Notes under the pieces: model-generated
What the model was told of the DNA's origin: nothing
What the model saw: the letters and a program-made list of their open reading frames with translations, nothing else
Database searches by the model: none
Assembly (NCBI GenBank): GCA_902789675.1
Contig: CADAPG010000012.1
Coordinates: forward strand, 1-35,079
Direction: 5' to 3'
Length of the DNA: 35,079 nt
From: an uncultured Eubacteriales bacterium
GTDB lineage: Bacteria; Bacillota; Clostridia; Christensenellales; CAG-138
Shown here: one piece after another, positions 7,664-16,859 of the stretch
How positions within the stretch are numbered: the first letter of the stretch is position 1
Layout: every line of letters begins with the position of its first letter
Position numbers and translations under genes: made by a program

Positions 7664-8746
7664 TTACAGTTGGCTGATTTTCATTCCGGCGCGGATGCGA
7701 TCGCCGACGGGACCGGATCTCAGGTTTGCAAGCTGATCGAGATATTCCTGCCTGCGCTGCGCAAAGTCCGCCGGTTCGTAACCGAGCTTCGCCGCGGCGC
7801 AAAGCCCCGCAAGGTATCCCTCCGCCATGGCGGAGCTTGCTTCCTCGATGCCGGAGGCGTCGCCTGCAACGAAGATGCCGGGGATGTTGGTCTCGCAGGA
7901 CTCGGTCCGCATGGGAACGGTTCCACTTAGCTGCGGGACGTATTTCATCGCAACGCCGCGCATGGCAAGGAGCTCGTTCAGCGGGCTCAGCCCGACGGAG
8001 ATGCACATCACGTCCACGTCGTACCGCTTTTCGGTGCCGGGGATGGGACGGAACCTGTCGTCCACTTCGCACACGATCGCAGCTTCGAGACAGTCGGTGC
8101 CGATGGCTTCCTTGACCGTGTGGGAGGTGAGGATCGGCACGCCCATTCTGGCAAGCTTGGAAGCGTGGACCAGATACGCGCCGATGCGCGGCGCGGCGTC
8201 GAGGACCGCAACGACTTCGATGCCCGCCTGCATGAGCTGATAGCTCACGATCACGCCGATATTGCCTGCGCCGACCATCAATACCCGGTCGCCGGGACGG
8301 ACGCCGTATACGTTCATCAGCGTCTGCACGGCGCCTGCGCCGTAGATACCCGGCAGGTCGTTGTTCGGGAAGGCGAGGAACTTTTCATATGCGCCGGTGG
8401 CGCAGATGACGGAGCGGGCTTTGACCTTGAAGTATTTCGTTTCATCCTTCAGCACGGTGACGACGTTGTCCTCGTAGAAGCCGACGGCGGTTGCGTTGAG
8501 CATGATCTCGATGCGATCGCCGTATTCCTCGATCTTCTTGAGAAGGATGCCGGCAATGTCAACGCCTCTGTGAGAGGCATACTGGCTTTCCGAGCCGAAA
8601 AACATATGCGTCTGCTTGATGAGCTGTCCGCCGGGGCGGAAGCTGCGCTCCAGAATGAGCACGTTTGCGCCGGATGACGCCGCGGAGATTGCGGCGCACA
8701 GACCCGCGGGTCCGGATCCGATGACCAGCAGTTCAACTTCTTTCAT
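7664..8746 (-). CDS. NAD(P)/FAD-dependent oxidoreductase, alpha-like subunit of proline dehydrogenase complex
   Basis: A 360-residue pyridine-nucleotide-disulfide-oxidoreductase-fold protein. The first dinucleotide motif is LVIGSGPAGLCAA near the N-terminus, ICATGAYEKF sits in the middle, a second Rossmann motif is VLMVGAGNIGVIVSYQL near residue 160, and the C-terminal FAD block is GIFVAGDASGIEEASSA. It matches the alpha subunits of multi-subunit proline dehydrogenase, hydroxyproline dehydrogenase, opine oxidase and HcnB, but is short because the [2Fe-2S] and BFD domains are separate genes here. Its ATG overlaps the stop of the Fer2 gene by 4 bases (ATGA) after GGGGAGG, indicating tight translational coupling. 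Confidence 0.9.
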   Translation of the reverse strand: MKEVELLVIGSGPAGLCAAISAASSGANVLILERSFRPGGQLIKQTHMFFGSESQYASHRGVDIAGILLKKIEEYGDRIEIMLNATAVGFYEDNVVTVLKDETKYFKVKARSVICATGAYEKFLAFPNNDLPGIYGAGAVQTLMNVYGVRPGDRVLMVGAGNIGVIVSYQLMQAGIEVVAVLDAAPRIGAYLVHASKLARMGVPILTSHTVKEAIGTDCLEAAIVCEVDDRFRPIPGTEKRYDVDVMCISVGLSPLNELLAMRGVAMKYVPQLSGTVPMRTESCETNIPGIFVAGDASGIEEASSAMAEGYLAGLCAAAKLGYEPADFAQRRQEYLDQLANLRSGPVGDRIRAGMKISQL

Positions 8747-9066
8747 TTGATCCTCCCCTTTCCTTCCTGCGTTTCGACCTGCATGCCTTCCTTGAGGAGC
8801 GTGATGCAGGTACGGACGTTCGGCTCTCCGTCCACGACCATCTGACAGGAAGCACAGTTGCCGATCGCGCAGTAGAATCCGCGCGGGCGGTGCTTTTCCG
8901 GGCTTTTTGCAAGCTCCTTCACGCCTGCCGCGTGGAGCGCCGCCGCGATCGTTTCGCCTTCATATCCCTTCATCGGCTGCCCGTTGAAGGTGAAATGGAT
9001 CTCCTTACCGCGGTCAAAGGTAAGGATCGGGTGTTGAGTAATCCTCATTTCCGCAGTTCCTTTCAT
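8743..9066 (-). CDS. (2Fe-2S)-binding protein, Fer2_4 type
   Basis: A 107-residue plant-type [2Fe-2S] domain like the N-terminus of sarcosine oxidase alpha and HcnA. The cysteine set is visible as FYCAIGNCASCQ plus the later VRTC. It supplies the separate [2Fe-2S] module of the dehydrogenase complex. Two starts are possible: ATG 9066 (GGAGAA about 10 bases upstream) and ATG 9048 (AAAGGA upstream); the first is used. It overlaps the alpha-like gene by 4 bases and is separated from pruA by 67 bases containing a strong hairpin. Confidence 0.88.
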   Translation of the reverse strand: MKGTAEMRITQHPILTFDRGKEIHFTFNGQPMKGYEGETIAAALHAAGVKELAKSPEKHRPRGFYCAIGNCASCQMVVDGEPNVRTCITLLKEGMQVETQEGKGRIK

Positions 9067-9087
9067 AAGAATAATTCTCCGATAGCA

Positions 9088-9121
9088 GGAAGAAAGCCGG
9101 GATGATACGAGGCTTTCTTCC
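9088..9121 (-). other. Intercistronic hairpin between pruA and the dehydrogenase subunits
   Basis: A perfect 11-bp inverted repeat (9088-9098 with 9111-9121, 12-base loop) follows the pruA stop. Downstream in the direction of transcription there is no T-run, so it is probably not a terminator. It may stabilise or process the mRNA and set different levels for PruA and the redox subunits. Confidence 0.7.
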
Positions 9122-9133
9122 GAACTGTTCTAT

Positions 9134-10762
<1,629 letters not shown>

Positions 10763-10802
10763 AGATCCTCCTTATAAGTTGATACACAAAATCATTACCA
10801 CC

Positions 10803-10830
10803 GTTTTTCCCGGGTGATCCCGGAAAAAAC
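10803..10830 (-). promoter_or_regulatory. Leader hairpin / operator candidate of the pruA operon
   Basis: 12-base arms 10803-10814 and 10819-10830 with one mismatch around a TGAT loop. It lies just downstream of the predicted pruA transcription start (about 10844), about 40 bases before the ATG. The placement suits a repressor operator or a structured leader; no T-run follows to make it a terminator. Confidence 0.6.
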
Positions 10831-10850
10831 AGCGATAATACACCACGTTT

Positions 10851-10879
10851 AATATATCATATCCGCCTGCCACTGTCAA
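10851..10879 (-). promoter_or_regulatory. Strong promoter of the pruA / proline dehydrogenase operon
   Basis: On the minus strand: TTGACA (10879-10874), a 17-base spacer, TATATT (10856-10851). This is close to perfect sigma-A consensus and gives a leader of about 80 bases. The rest of the 331-base gap to 11093 holds the divergent XRE promoter and palindromes; 10880-11000 shows nothing else. Confidence 0.88.
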
Positions 10880-11004
10880 CGAAAAGTCGCTCGTTTCACG
10901 CCTTCGTTCCGCGCTTTTTATCCCCCAAAGCGCCTGCGGAAAAGCGTCGGTTCGTTCGCTGCAATCATGCTGGCAGCGGCCCGAAAAACGGGTCGGTTTT
11001 TGCC

Positions 11005-11023
11005 TGTCAAGCACCTCTTGACA
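11005..11023. promoter_or_regulatory. Palindrome TGTCAA-N7-TTGACA (operator candidate)
   Basis: A 19-base palindrome, in fact 7-bp arms TGTCAAG/CTTGACA around 5 bases. It lies 70 bases upstream of the XRE regulator start, between it and the pruA operon. The same half-sites with the same 7-base gap occur at 18725-18743 before the VWA gene. Confidence 0.5.
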
Positions 11024-11030
11024 AAAGCAA

Positions 11031-11070
11031 GCAAGCGGTGCTTGCGCATATCGTGCGTGCATGCTATCAT
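11031..11070 (+). promoter_or_regulatory. Promoter of the XRE regulator with overlapping inverted repeat
   Basis: TTGCGC (11042-11047), a 17-base spacer, TATCAT (11065-11070). An inverted repeat GCAAGC-GGT-GCTTGC (11031-11045) overlaps the -35 and could be the autoregulatory site of the XRE protein (inference). Confidence 0.55.
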
Positions 11071-11093
11071 AAACGCGAAAGAGAGGGATGAGC

Positions 11094-12146
11094 ATGACGA
11101 TCGGAGAACGGATGCAGAAGCACAGAAAGGATCTGGGGTTATCGCAGGAGGAGCTCGGACAGCGCCTTATGGTAAGCCGTCAGACCGTGAGCCTTTGGGA
11201 AACGGATCAGACGCTGCCGACGATCGACAATCTTTTGCGGCTCAAGGATTTGTTCGGCATTTCGGTGGACGAGCTTCTTGAAGGGAAGAAAGAGGAACAG
11301 GAAGAACAGGAAAAACCGCTGGAATCCTATTGTATGACCTTTTCGGCGGAGGAGCTGAAGAAAAGGCATAAGGCGTTTTTGTGGCGCGCTGCAAGACCGG
11401 TTCTGTTTCCTTTGCTCGTAATCGTATGTACCGTGATCATTGGATTTCGCAATACGGCAACAGATCAGCCGATTGTGTATGCCGCGATCGGCTTTTTTGC
11501 ATGTACGATTCTGTATACGGTTTTATTCTTTATACGCACATGGAAATCCTGCAAAAGTGAAACCGAAAGGATCATCCCAAACACATATTATTACGACGTT
11601 TTTTCCGATTATTTCGTTGCGAGGATCGAGAGGAACGGGGAAACAGTCGTGAATGATAAAGTTCTGTTCTCGGAAGTGGGGGAGATTCGACGCATCGGAG
11701 AACAGACCGCAGTGCAAGTCGGTACCGGCGCTTGGTTGTTCAGAACAAGCGAATTGAAGAACAATTCCGCGATCATACATCTTCAGAATGAGATTGTTCT
11801 GCGTACGCAGTTTACAAAAGCCACCGGGATTTGGAGATTCCTGTCCATCCTGTTTTGTGTTTTGTCTTTTATCACCATGCCTCTTGCGATAAAGGCTGCA
11901 ATGGGAAGCTCGCTGCAAATTGCTGCAAGCACGCAAACCGTATTATCGGCTGCGGAAATGTATCGGCATTCGTGGAGAACGTTTCTCTTTCTGCCGATTC
12001 CCCTTGCATCGATCGCACTGGGATTGATCCTGAAGAAAAAGCACTTTTTCTATAAAATGAATATCATCATTGGCGTTATACATGTTATTATGCTGTTTGT
12101 ATACGGTTGTGCTTTTCTGATGTTTTCATCGAAGGTATTCGGATAA
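11094..12146 (+). CDS. XRE-family regulator with membrane segments
   Basis: A 350-residue protein. Residues about 1-65 form an XRE helix-turn-helix (SQEELGQRLMVSRQTVSLWE, ending at the typical ISVDELLEG). A short Glu-rich linker follows, then two hydrophobic segments at about 100-150, a soluble beta-rich region resembling YcxB-like domains, and two or three more membrane segments at the C-terminus. It is thus a membrane-tethered DNA-binding protein, possibly sensing envelope stress. ATG at 11094 is preferred because GAGAGGG lies 6 bases upstream; ATG 11088 would touch it. The gene looks more AT-rich than its neighbours. It is divergent from the pruA operon, but control of that operon is unproven. 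Confidence 0.88.
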   Translation: MTIGERMQKHRKDLGLSQEELGQRLMVSRQTVSLWETDQTLPTIDNLLRLKDLFGISVDELLEGKKEEQEEQEKPLESYCMTFSAEELKKRHKAFLWRAARPVLFPLLVIVCTVIIGFRNTATDQPIVYAAIGFFACTILYTVLFFIRTWKSCKSETERIIPNTYYYDVFSDYFVARIERNGETVVNDKVLFSEVGEIRRIGEQTAVQVGTGAWLFRTSELKNNSAIIHLQNEIVLRTQFTKATGIWRFLSILFCVLSFITMPLAIKAAMGSSLQIAASTQTVLSAAEMYRHSWRTFLFLPIPLASIALGLILKKKHFFYKMNIIIGVIHVIMLFVYGCAFLMFSSKVFG

Positions 12147-12172
12147 ACACGATAACGTCCGATCATTATAAC

Positions 12173-12206
12173 AACAGCGGTCCGAAATAACGGATCGCTG
12201 TTTTGC
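12173..12206. terminator. Bidirectional terminator
   Basis: A 12-bp stem with one G-T pair (12173-12184 with 12191-12202), loop AAATAA, then a T-run on the plus strand. It lies between the convergent XRE gene and the minus-strand gene ending at 12231. The left arm AACAGCGGTCCG is identical to that of the terminator at 5696. Confidence 0.87.
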
Positions 12207-12230
12207 TATGATGTAGTTGGTTCGGGGGAT

Positions 12231-12770
12231 TCAGCCCTCGCCGAACCCGAACGAAATCTCCGGATCGGAGAGGGAGAAGGTCTCCGTCTGCGTGGAATGC
12301 AGCGTGGAACCGTCGTTGCCGATCTGCTGCGTGCTGCTCTGCATCGTGACGGTCTTTGCGGTCGTATCGATCGCTATGTCGAGATCGAATTTCGTGACGT
12401 CCCACCAGTTGAAGTGGAAGGTGCCGATGCGCATCGGGTGCTCAACGCCGTCGATCTTGAGCATGAAGCCGTACGGCTCCTTTTCGCCGCCGCGAATGCG
12501 GACATGCGCCGTTCCGCCGAGAACCGAAAAACGCGGCGTACCGTGAAAGACGTCCCGGTTTTCGGAGAATTCGTCGGCGCGCAGCGGGTACGGCTTCCCA
12601 TCGACGGTGACGGTCACCGTGCCGGTGATGCGGTCAAAGGGGTAGATGCGGTAATAGAGCGTCGGCAACGCAGCCCGCAGGAGCGCAAGCAGCCCGCCGA
12701 TCAGGAGCAGCGTGCCGAGTACGGCGCACAGGACGATGACCCAAGCTTTTTTGCGACGCAAAGGAAACAC
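12231..12770 (-). CDS. Hypothetical protein with one N-terminal membrane anchor
   Basis: A protein of about 179 residues that I do not recognise. A short basic N-terminus (RRKKAW) precedes one hydrophobic segment of about 25 residues (VIVLCAVLGTLLLIGGLLAL), then a soluble, beta-rich, probably extracytoplasmic domain with an acidic C-terminus. The start is taken as GTG at 12770: GAGGAAA lies just upstream, and a -10-like TATACT (12791-12786 on the minus strand) lies inside the longer open frame to 12848. If that -10 is used, the leader is only about 8 bases. Confidence 0.65.
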   Translation of the reverse strand: MFPLRRKKAWVIVLCAVLGTLLLIGGLLALLRAALPTLYYRIYPFDRITGTVTVTVDGKPYPLRADEFSENRDVFHGTPRFSVLGGTAHVRIRGGEKEPYGFMLKIDGVEHPMRIGTFHFNWWDVTKFDLDIAIDTTAKTVTMQSSTQQIGNDGSTLHSTQTETFSLSDPEISFGFGEG

Positions 12771-12785
12771 CTCGCTTTCCTCTGC

Positions 12786-12791
12786 AGTATA
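12786..12791 (-). promoter_or_regulatory. -10 element of the hypothetical gene ending at 12231
   Basis: Minus-strand TATACT, 15 bases before the GTG at 12770. No good -35 is visible at 17 bases (TTCCCT). It is the main argument for the shorter start. Confidence 0.4.
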
Positions 12792-12887
12792 ACAAACCCG
12801 CTGCGGCAAGGGAAGCGGATGCACGGTTTGTTTACCAAGATATGACATTTTGTACGCATCGGGCGGCTTGCTCGCGGATGGATGAAT

Positions 12888-12902
12888 TGCGGCGGAGCCG
12901 CA
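12888..12902 (-). terminator. Weak terminator after the TSUP gene
   Basis: A 6-bp stem TGCGGC/GCCGCA with a 3-base loop, immediately at the stop of the minus-strand TSUP gene, followed only by ATTC. The T-run is poor, so this is tentative. Confidence 0.35.
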
Positions 12903-13688
12903 TTAAAATTCGATCACGCCGGTAAGGGAGAGGATGGTTTTCAAAAAAAGCAGACCGAGCACGAAGAACATGACGAGCCGGATCTTCTTGCTGCCGCCTT
13001 TGATCGCGTAGCGCGCACCGAGGTAGTTGCCGAGCATGGAGCAGCAGATGGCGGGGACGCCGACGGAAAACAGTACGCTGCGGTTGATGAGATAGACGAC
13101 GAGCGAGGCGATGTTGGACGACAGGTTGGCAACGCGCGCGCAGCCCGCGGCGTTTAAAAGTCCGATGCCGAGCACGAGCGAAAACGCGATCGTGAGAAAC
13201 GTGCCGGTGCCGGGACCGATCAGTCCGTCGTAGACGCCGAGGACCAGACCGATGAGAGCGGACCAGAAGACCGTTTTGCCGCGGGAAAGCTGCTTTTCGC
13301 GCTCGTCCGTCTTGTTCCGCGCAAGCACGAGGATCAGCGCGGCGAGCGGCAGCGCCGCAAGGATGACGATTTCGAGGACGTTGTCGGGCAGCTTGACGGC
13401 AAGCGACGAGCCGCCGGTCGCGCCCAGAAGACAGCCGATCGCCGCCGGGATCGCGCAGTCCCATCGGATCTTGCCGCTTCTGGCATACTTGAATACCGAG
13501 GTTGCCGTGCCGCAGCCGTTTGCGAGCTTGTTCGTGCCGGCGGCAAGCTTCACGGGAATGCCCGCGATGAGATACGCCGGCAGCGAGATGACCCCGCCGC
13601 CGCCCGCGACCGAATCCACAAAGCCCGCCAGAAACACGAGCGGGCAGACGATGAAATAGGTCCAGACGGTGGGCGTAAAGGTCGGCAC
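12903..13688 (-). CDS. TSUP family transporter (TauE/SafE)
   Basis: A 261-residue inner-membrane protein with about eight hydrophobic segments in two repeats. Family signatures visible: FVDSVAGGGGVISLPA in repeat 1 with TNKLANGCGT, and GVYDGLIGPGTGTFL in repeat 2 with ARVANLSSNIASL. The family moves sulfur-containing or organic anions such as sulfite, sulfonates or taurine; the substrate here is unknown. The start is GTG at 13688, after AAAGGAG, with a promoter 30 bases upstream. It is a monocistronic gene divergent from the Y-family polymerase. Confidence 0.93.
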   Translation of the reverse strand: MPTFTPTVWTYFIVCPLVFLAGFVDSVAGGGGVISLPAYLIAGIPVKLAAGTNKLANGCGTATSVFKYARSGKIRWDCAIPAAIGCLLGATGGSSLAVKLPDNVLEIVILAALPLAALILVLARNKTDEREKQLSRGKTVFWSALIGLVLGVYDGLIGPGTGTFLTIAFSLVLGIGLLNAAGCARVANLSSNIASLVVYLINRSVLFSVGVPAICCSMLGNYLGARYAIKGGSKKIRLVMFFVLGLLFLKTILSLTGVIEF

Positions 13689-13717
13689 GGTGCGGCTCCT
13701 TTCGGTGTGATATCGGT

Positions 13718-13747
13718 ATTATAGCACAGAGAATATACATAAAACAA
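13718..13747 (-). promoter_or_regulatory. Promoter of the TSUP gene
   Basis: Minus strand TTGTTT (13747-13742), an 18-base spacer, TATAAT (13723-13718). Confidence 0.7.
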
Positions 13748-13800
13748 TTGTTTTCGGAACAAGCCGGAAAATTCCTCTCGATTCCGGCGGCGGGATATGG

Positions 13801-13806
13801 TATAAT
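13801..13806 (+). promoter_or_regulatory. -10 element of the Y-family polymerase gene
   Basis: TATAAT, 31 bases before the ATG at 13838; the -35 position (TCGATT, 13778-13783) is weak. No LexA box (GAAC-N4-GTTC) is seen here. Confidence 0.55.
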
Positions 13807-13837
13807 GACAGCGGAAAGAGAAAGGACGGAGGACCCG

Positions 13838-15361
13838 ATGCAGAAGCAGTACGTTGCGATCGATCTGAAATCATTCTATGCCTCCGTCGAATGTACGGAG
13901 CGCGGGCTCGACCCACTCGACGCAAACCTTGTCGTTGCGGACGAGAGCCGCACGGACAAGACGATCTGTCTTGCCGTGTCGCCTGCGCTGAAGGCACATA
14001 AGATCGCGGGCCGCGCAAGGCTGTTTGAGGTGAAGCAGCGCGTCGACGAGGTCAACCGCGAGCGGCTTGTGCATGCGCCCGGACACCGGTTCACCGGAAA
14101 ATCCGTCTATGCCTCCGCGCTTGCGCGAGATCCGTCGCTGGAGCTCGACTTTGTCGTCGCAACGCCGCGCATGCATTACTATATGGACTACTCGCGCAGC
14201 ATCGTCGAGATCTACCTTCGGTACGTTTCGCCGGAGGATCTTTTGGTCTATTCGATCGACGAGGTCTTTATCGACGTTACGCCGTACCTGAAGCGTTATC
14301 GGACGACGGCGCACGATTTTGCGATGAAGCTGATCCGCGAGGTCCTTGAGGAGACGCGCATCACCGCGACGGCGGGCATCGGCACGAACATGTATCTTGC
14401 GAAGATCGCCATGGACATCGTGGCAAAGCGCATGCCCGCGGACAAGGACGGCGTGCGCATCGCCGAGCTCAACGAACAAAGCTATCGCGAAGCGCTGTGG
14501 TGCCATCGGCCGCTCACCGATTTCTGGCGGATCGGCAAGGGTATTGCGCGGAAGCTCGAAACGTACGGCATGCACACGATGGGCGACGTTGCGCGCTGTT
14601 CGATCGGCAAACCGACCGACTATAAAAACGAAGATCTTCTGTATCGCCTGTTCGGCGTCAACGCGGAGCTCATCATCGACCACGCGTGGGGCTGGGAGCC
14701 GACCGAGATCGCGGATTGCAAGGACTATACGCCCGAAACAAAGAGCCTCAGCCAGGGACAGGTGCTGTCCCGTCCGTACACGGCGGCGGAGGGACGCGTC
14801 GTGGTGCAGGAGATGGCGGATCAGCTGTCGATGGATTTGGTGCGGAAGGGGCTGTACACCGATCAGGTCGTGCTGGATATCGTTTATGACGTCGAAAACC
14901 TGACCGATCCGAAGCGCGCGGACGCGTACAAGGGCGAGATCATCACGGATTGGTACGGCAGGCGCGCACCGAAGCCCGTGCACGGCTCCGTGAACCTCGG
15001 ACGGCATGTCGCCTCGACCGAGCGGATCGTGGAGGCGGTGCGCACGATCTTCGACCGCATTGCGGACGAAACGCTGCTCATGCGCCGGTTCAACGTCGTG
15101 ATGTGCAATCTTCTGACCGCGGACGAGCGCAGAGAGGCGGAAGCCGCGCCGGAACAGCTCGACCTGTTCACGGATTACGAAGCGCAGGAGAAGGCAAAAC
15201 AGGCCGAGGACGCCGCGCTCGAAAAGGAGACCCGGCGGCAGAAGGCGCTTTTGAACATCCGCGACAAGTACGGCAAGAACGCTGTGGTGCGCGGATTGAA
15301 CCTGCAGGACGGCGCGACGGCGATCGAGCGCAACGCGCAGATCGGCGGGCACAAGGCATAG
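13838..15361 (+). CDS. Y-family DNA polymerase (UmuC/UvrX-like)
   Basis: A 507-residue translesion polymerase. Catalytic carboxylates: D9 in IDLKSFYASVEC, D141 and E142 in YSIDEVFID. The finger/palm blocks and the helix-hairpin-helix region (WRIGKGIARKLETYGMHTMGD) are present, as is a little-finger domain. A beta-clamp-binding motif QLDLF is at residues 440-444, followed by a basic tail of about 60 residues. The length and tail match the UvrX-type polymerases that travel with YolD proteins in Bacillota, and a YolD-like gene lies 1.5 kb downstream on the same strand. ATG 13838 follows GGAGG at 13828-13832. Role: error-prone bypass of damaged template. Confidence 0.94.
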   Translation: MQKQYVAIDLKSFYASVECTERGLDPLDANLVVADESRTDKTICLAVSPALKAHKIAGRARLFEVKQRVDEVNRERLVHAPGHRFTGKSVYASALARDPSLELDFVVATPRMHYYMDYSRSIVEIYLRYVSPEDLLVYSIDEVFIDVTPYLKRYRTTAHDFAMKLIREVLEETRITATAGIGTNMYLAKIAMDIVAKRMPADKDGVRIAELNEQSYREALWCHRPLTDFWRIGKGIARKLETYGMHTMGDVARCSIGKPTDYKNEDLLYRLFGVNAELIIDHAWGWEPTEIADCKDYTPETKSLSQGQVLSRPYTAAEGRVVVQEMADQLSMDLVRKGLYTDQVVLDIVYDVENLTDPKRADAYKGEIITDWYGRRAPKPVHGSVNLGRHVASTERIVEAVRTIFDRIADETLLMRRFNVVMCNLLTADERREAEAAPEQLDLFTDYEAQEKAKQAEDAALEKETRRQKALLNIRDKYGKNAVVRGLNLQDGATAIERNAQIGGHKA

Positions 15362-15370
15362 GAGGATCGC

Positions 15371-16444
15371 ATGACGGAGACGCTTACCCTGTACATCCCG
15401 AAGCCGGAGGACGGCTGGTTTTACACGAAGATGATGTCCGATCCGGAGACGATGGCGTACAACGCGCCGTGGTTCCCGCCGGATGGGTGCATCCCGAACC
15501 CGGAGGCGGAATGGAAACGGCTCTGTGCGGACTGGATCGGCGCGGAACCGGAACGGTTCTATGCCTATCTCAGACGAACGTCGGACGGCGCGTTCGTCGG
15601 AGACGTGAATTTCCACCATACGCCGGAACGCGGCCGGTGGGACATGGGCGTTGTGATCTATGCTCCGGAACGCGGCAAGGGATACGGCAGGCAGGGACTT
15701 CGGCTTTTGGCGGAGCATGCGTTTTCGCATGGGGTGACGCGCCTGCACAACGAGTTTGAAACGACGCGGGACGCCGCGTATCGGATGCATCGCGCGGTCG
15801 GGTTCCGGGAGACCGGACGCGAAAACGGCGCGATCATGCTGGAACTTACGGAAAACGATTTTCGGAAAGGAAATACGCATATGGAACCGAGAGAATTTCT
15901 GGATATCCTGCATGTTGCGGAACGGCTGAAGGACACGCCGCGGCACTGCACGACCTCGAAAGGACGGCGCGAGAGCGTCGCCGAGCACAGCTTCCGGATC
16001 GCGCTGATGGCGATGCTTCTGCGGAGCGAGTTTCCGGACCTCGATATCGATAAGGTCACGCGGATGTGCCTCATCCACGACCTCGGCGAGTGCTTCACCG
16101 GCGACATCCCGACGTTTCTCAAAACGAGCGCGGATGAGGAGACCGAGGAGCTGCTTCTGGACCGGTGGGTACGGTCGCTGCCCGCGCCGGTTTCGCAAGA
16201 GCTTTCGACGCTGTACGCCGAGATGAACGCGCAACAAACGCCGGAGGCGAAGCTCTGGAAAGCGCTCGACAAGCTCGAAGCGGTGATCCAGCACAACGAA
16301 TCGCCGATCGAAACGTGGGAGCCGAATGAGTACGAGCTGAACAAGACCTACGCGTTCGACGTCGTTGCGTTCTCGGACTGGCTGACGGCTTTGCGCAAGG
16401 AGATCTACAACGATACGATTGCAAAAATCGAATCGGGAAAATAA
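15371..16444 (+). CDS. Fused GNAT acetyltransferase - HD-domain phosphohydrolase
   Basis: A 357-residue protein of two domains normally encoded separately. Residues 1-170 are a RimJ/RimL-type GNAT acetyltransferase with the acetyl-CoA loop ERGKGYGRQGL. Residues 171-357 are an HD-domain protein like YfbR-type 5'-deoxynucleotidases: EHSFRIALMAM, the HD pair in IHDLGE and a later Asp in KALDKLEAV. At the junction, AAAGGAAATACGC precedes an in-frame ATG at 15881 with good spacing, and no stop separates the two. So the HD protein may also be made alone by internal initiation. The ribosome site of the whole gene (AGGAGG) overlaps the polymerase stop. The HD part could clean up deoxynucleotides beside the polymerase (inference). 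Confidence 0.88.
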   Translation: MTETLTLYIPKPEDGWFYTKMMSDPETMAYNAPWFPPDGCIPNPEAEWKRLCADWIGAEPERFYAYLRRTSDGAFVGDVNFHHTPERGRWDMGVVIYAPERGKGYGRQGLRLLAEHAFSHGVTRLHNEFETTRDAAYRMHRAVGFRETGRENGAIMLELTENDFRKGNTHMEPREFLDILHVAERLKDTPRHCTTSKGRRESVAEHSFRIALMAMLLRSEFPDLDIDKVTRMCLIHDLGECFTGDIPTFLKTSADEETEELLLDRWVRSLPAPVSQELSTLYAEMNAQQTPEAKLWKALDKLEAVIQHNESPIETWEPNEYELNKTYAFDVVAFSDWLTALRKEIYNDTIAKIESGK

Positions 16445-16465
16445 TCAAATCAAAGGAGAATTGTC

Positions 16466-16843
16466 ATGAAAATCATTGCAACGAACGAAGCGCCCGCGGC
16501 GATCGGACCGTACTCGCAGGGCATGATCGTCGGAAATCTTGTGTACACCTCGGGACAGATCCCGGTGGACCCGAAGACCGGCTCGATCGCGGGAGACACG
16601 ATCGAAACGCAGGCGGAGCAGTCTTTGAAAAATGTCAAGGCGGTTCTGGAGGCTGGCGGCGCAACGATGGACAGCATCGTGAAGACGACCTGCTTCATTG
16701 CGGACATGGCGGACTTTGCCGCGTTCAACGCGGTCTATGCGCAGTACATCAAGGGCGCGCCGGCGCGTTCCTGCGTGGCGGTGAAGACCCTGCCGAAGAA
16801 CGTGCTCGTCGAGATCGAAGCGATCGCCGAGATCGCAGAGTAA
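16466..16843 (+). CDS. RidA family reactive enamine/imine deaminase
   Basis: A 125-residue YjgF/YER057c/UK114 protein that hydrolyses reactive 2-aminoacrylate-type enamines released by PLP enzymes. Family features: AIGPYSQGM near residue 12-20, TSGQIPVDPKTG, the helix around NVKAVLEAGG, the substrate-binding Arg in ARSCVAV, and the C-terminal VEIEAIA. Length is standard. ATG 16466 follows AAAGGAG. It sits between the GNAT-HD fusion and the YolD-like gene with short gaps and is probably in the same transcript; its link to DNA repair is not obvious. Confidence 0.95.
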   Translation: MKIIATNEAPAAIGPYSQGMIVGNLVYTSGQIPVDPKTGSIAGDTIETQAEQSLKNVKAVLEAGGATMDSIVKTTCFIADMADFAAFNAVYAQYIKGAPARSCVAVKTLPKNVLVEIEAIAEIAE

Positions 16844-16859
16844 AGAAAGGAAACGCGGC

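Noticed and set aside
13871..16294. An 807-codon open frame on the minus strand opposite the polymerase and GNAT-HD genes
   Set aside because: It is the antisense shadow of GC-rich genes: Arg/His-rich, no motif, no ribosome site, and it covers strongly conserved proteins on the other strand.
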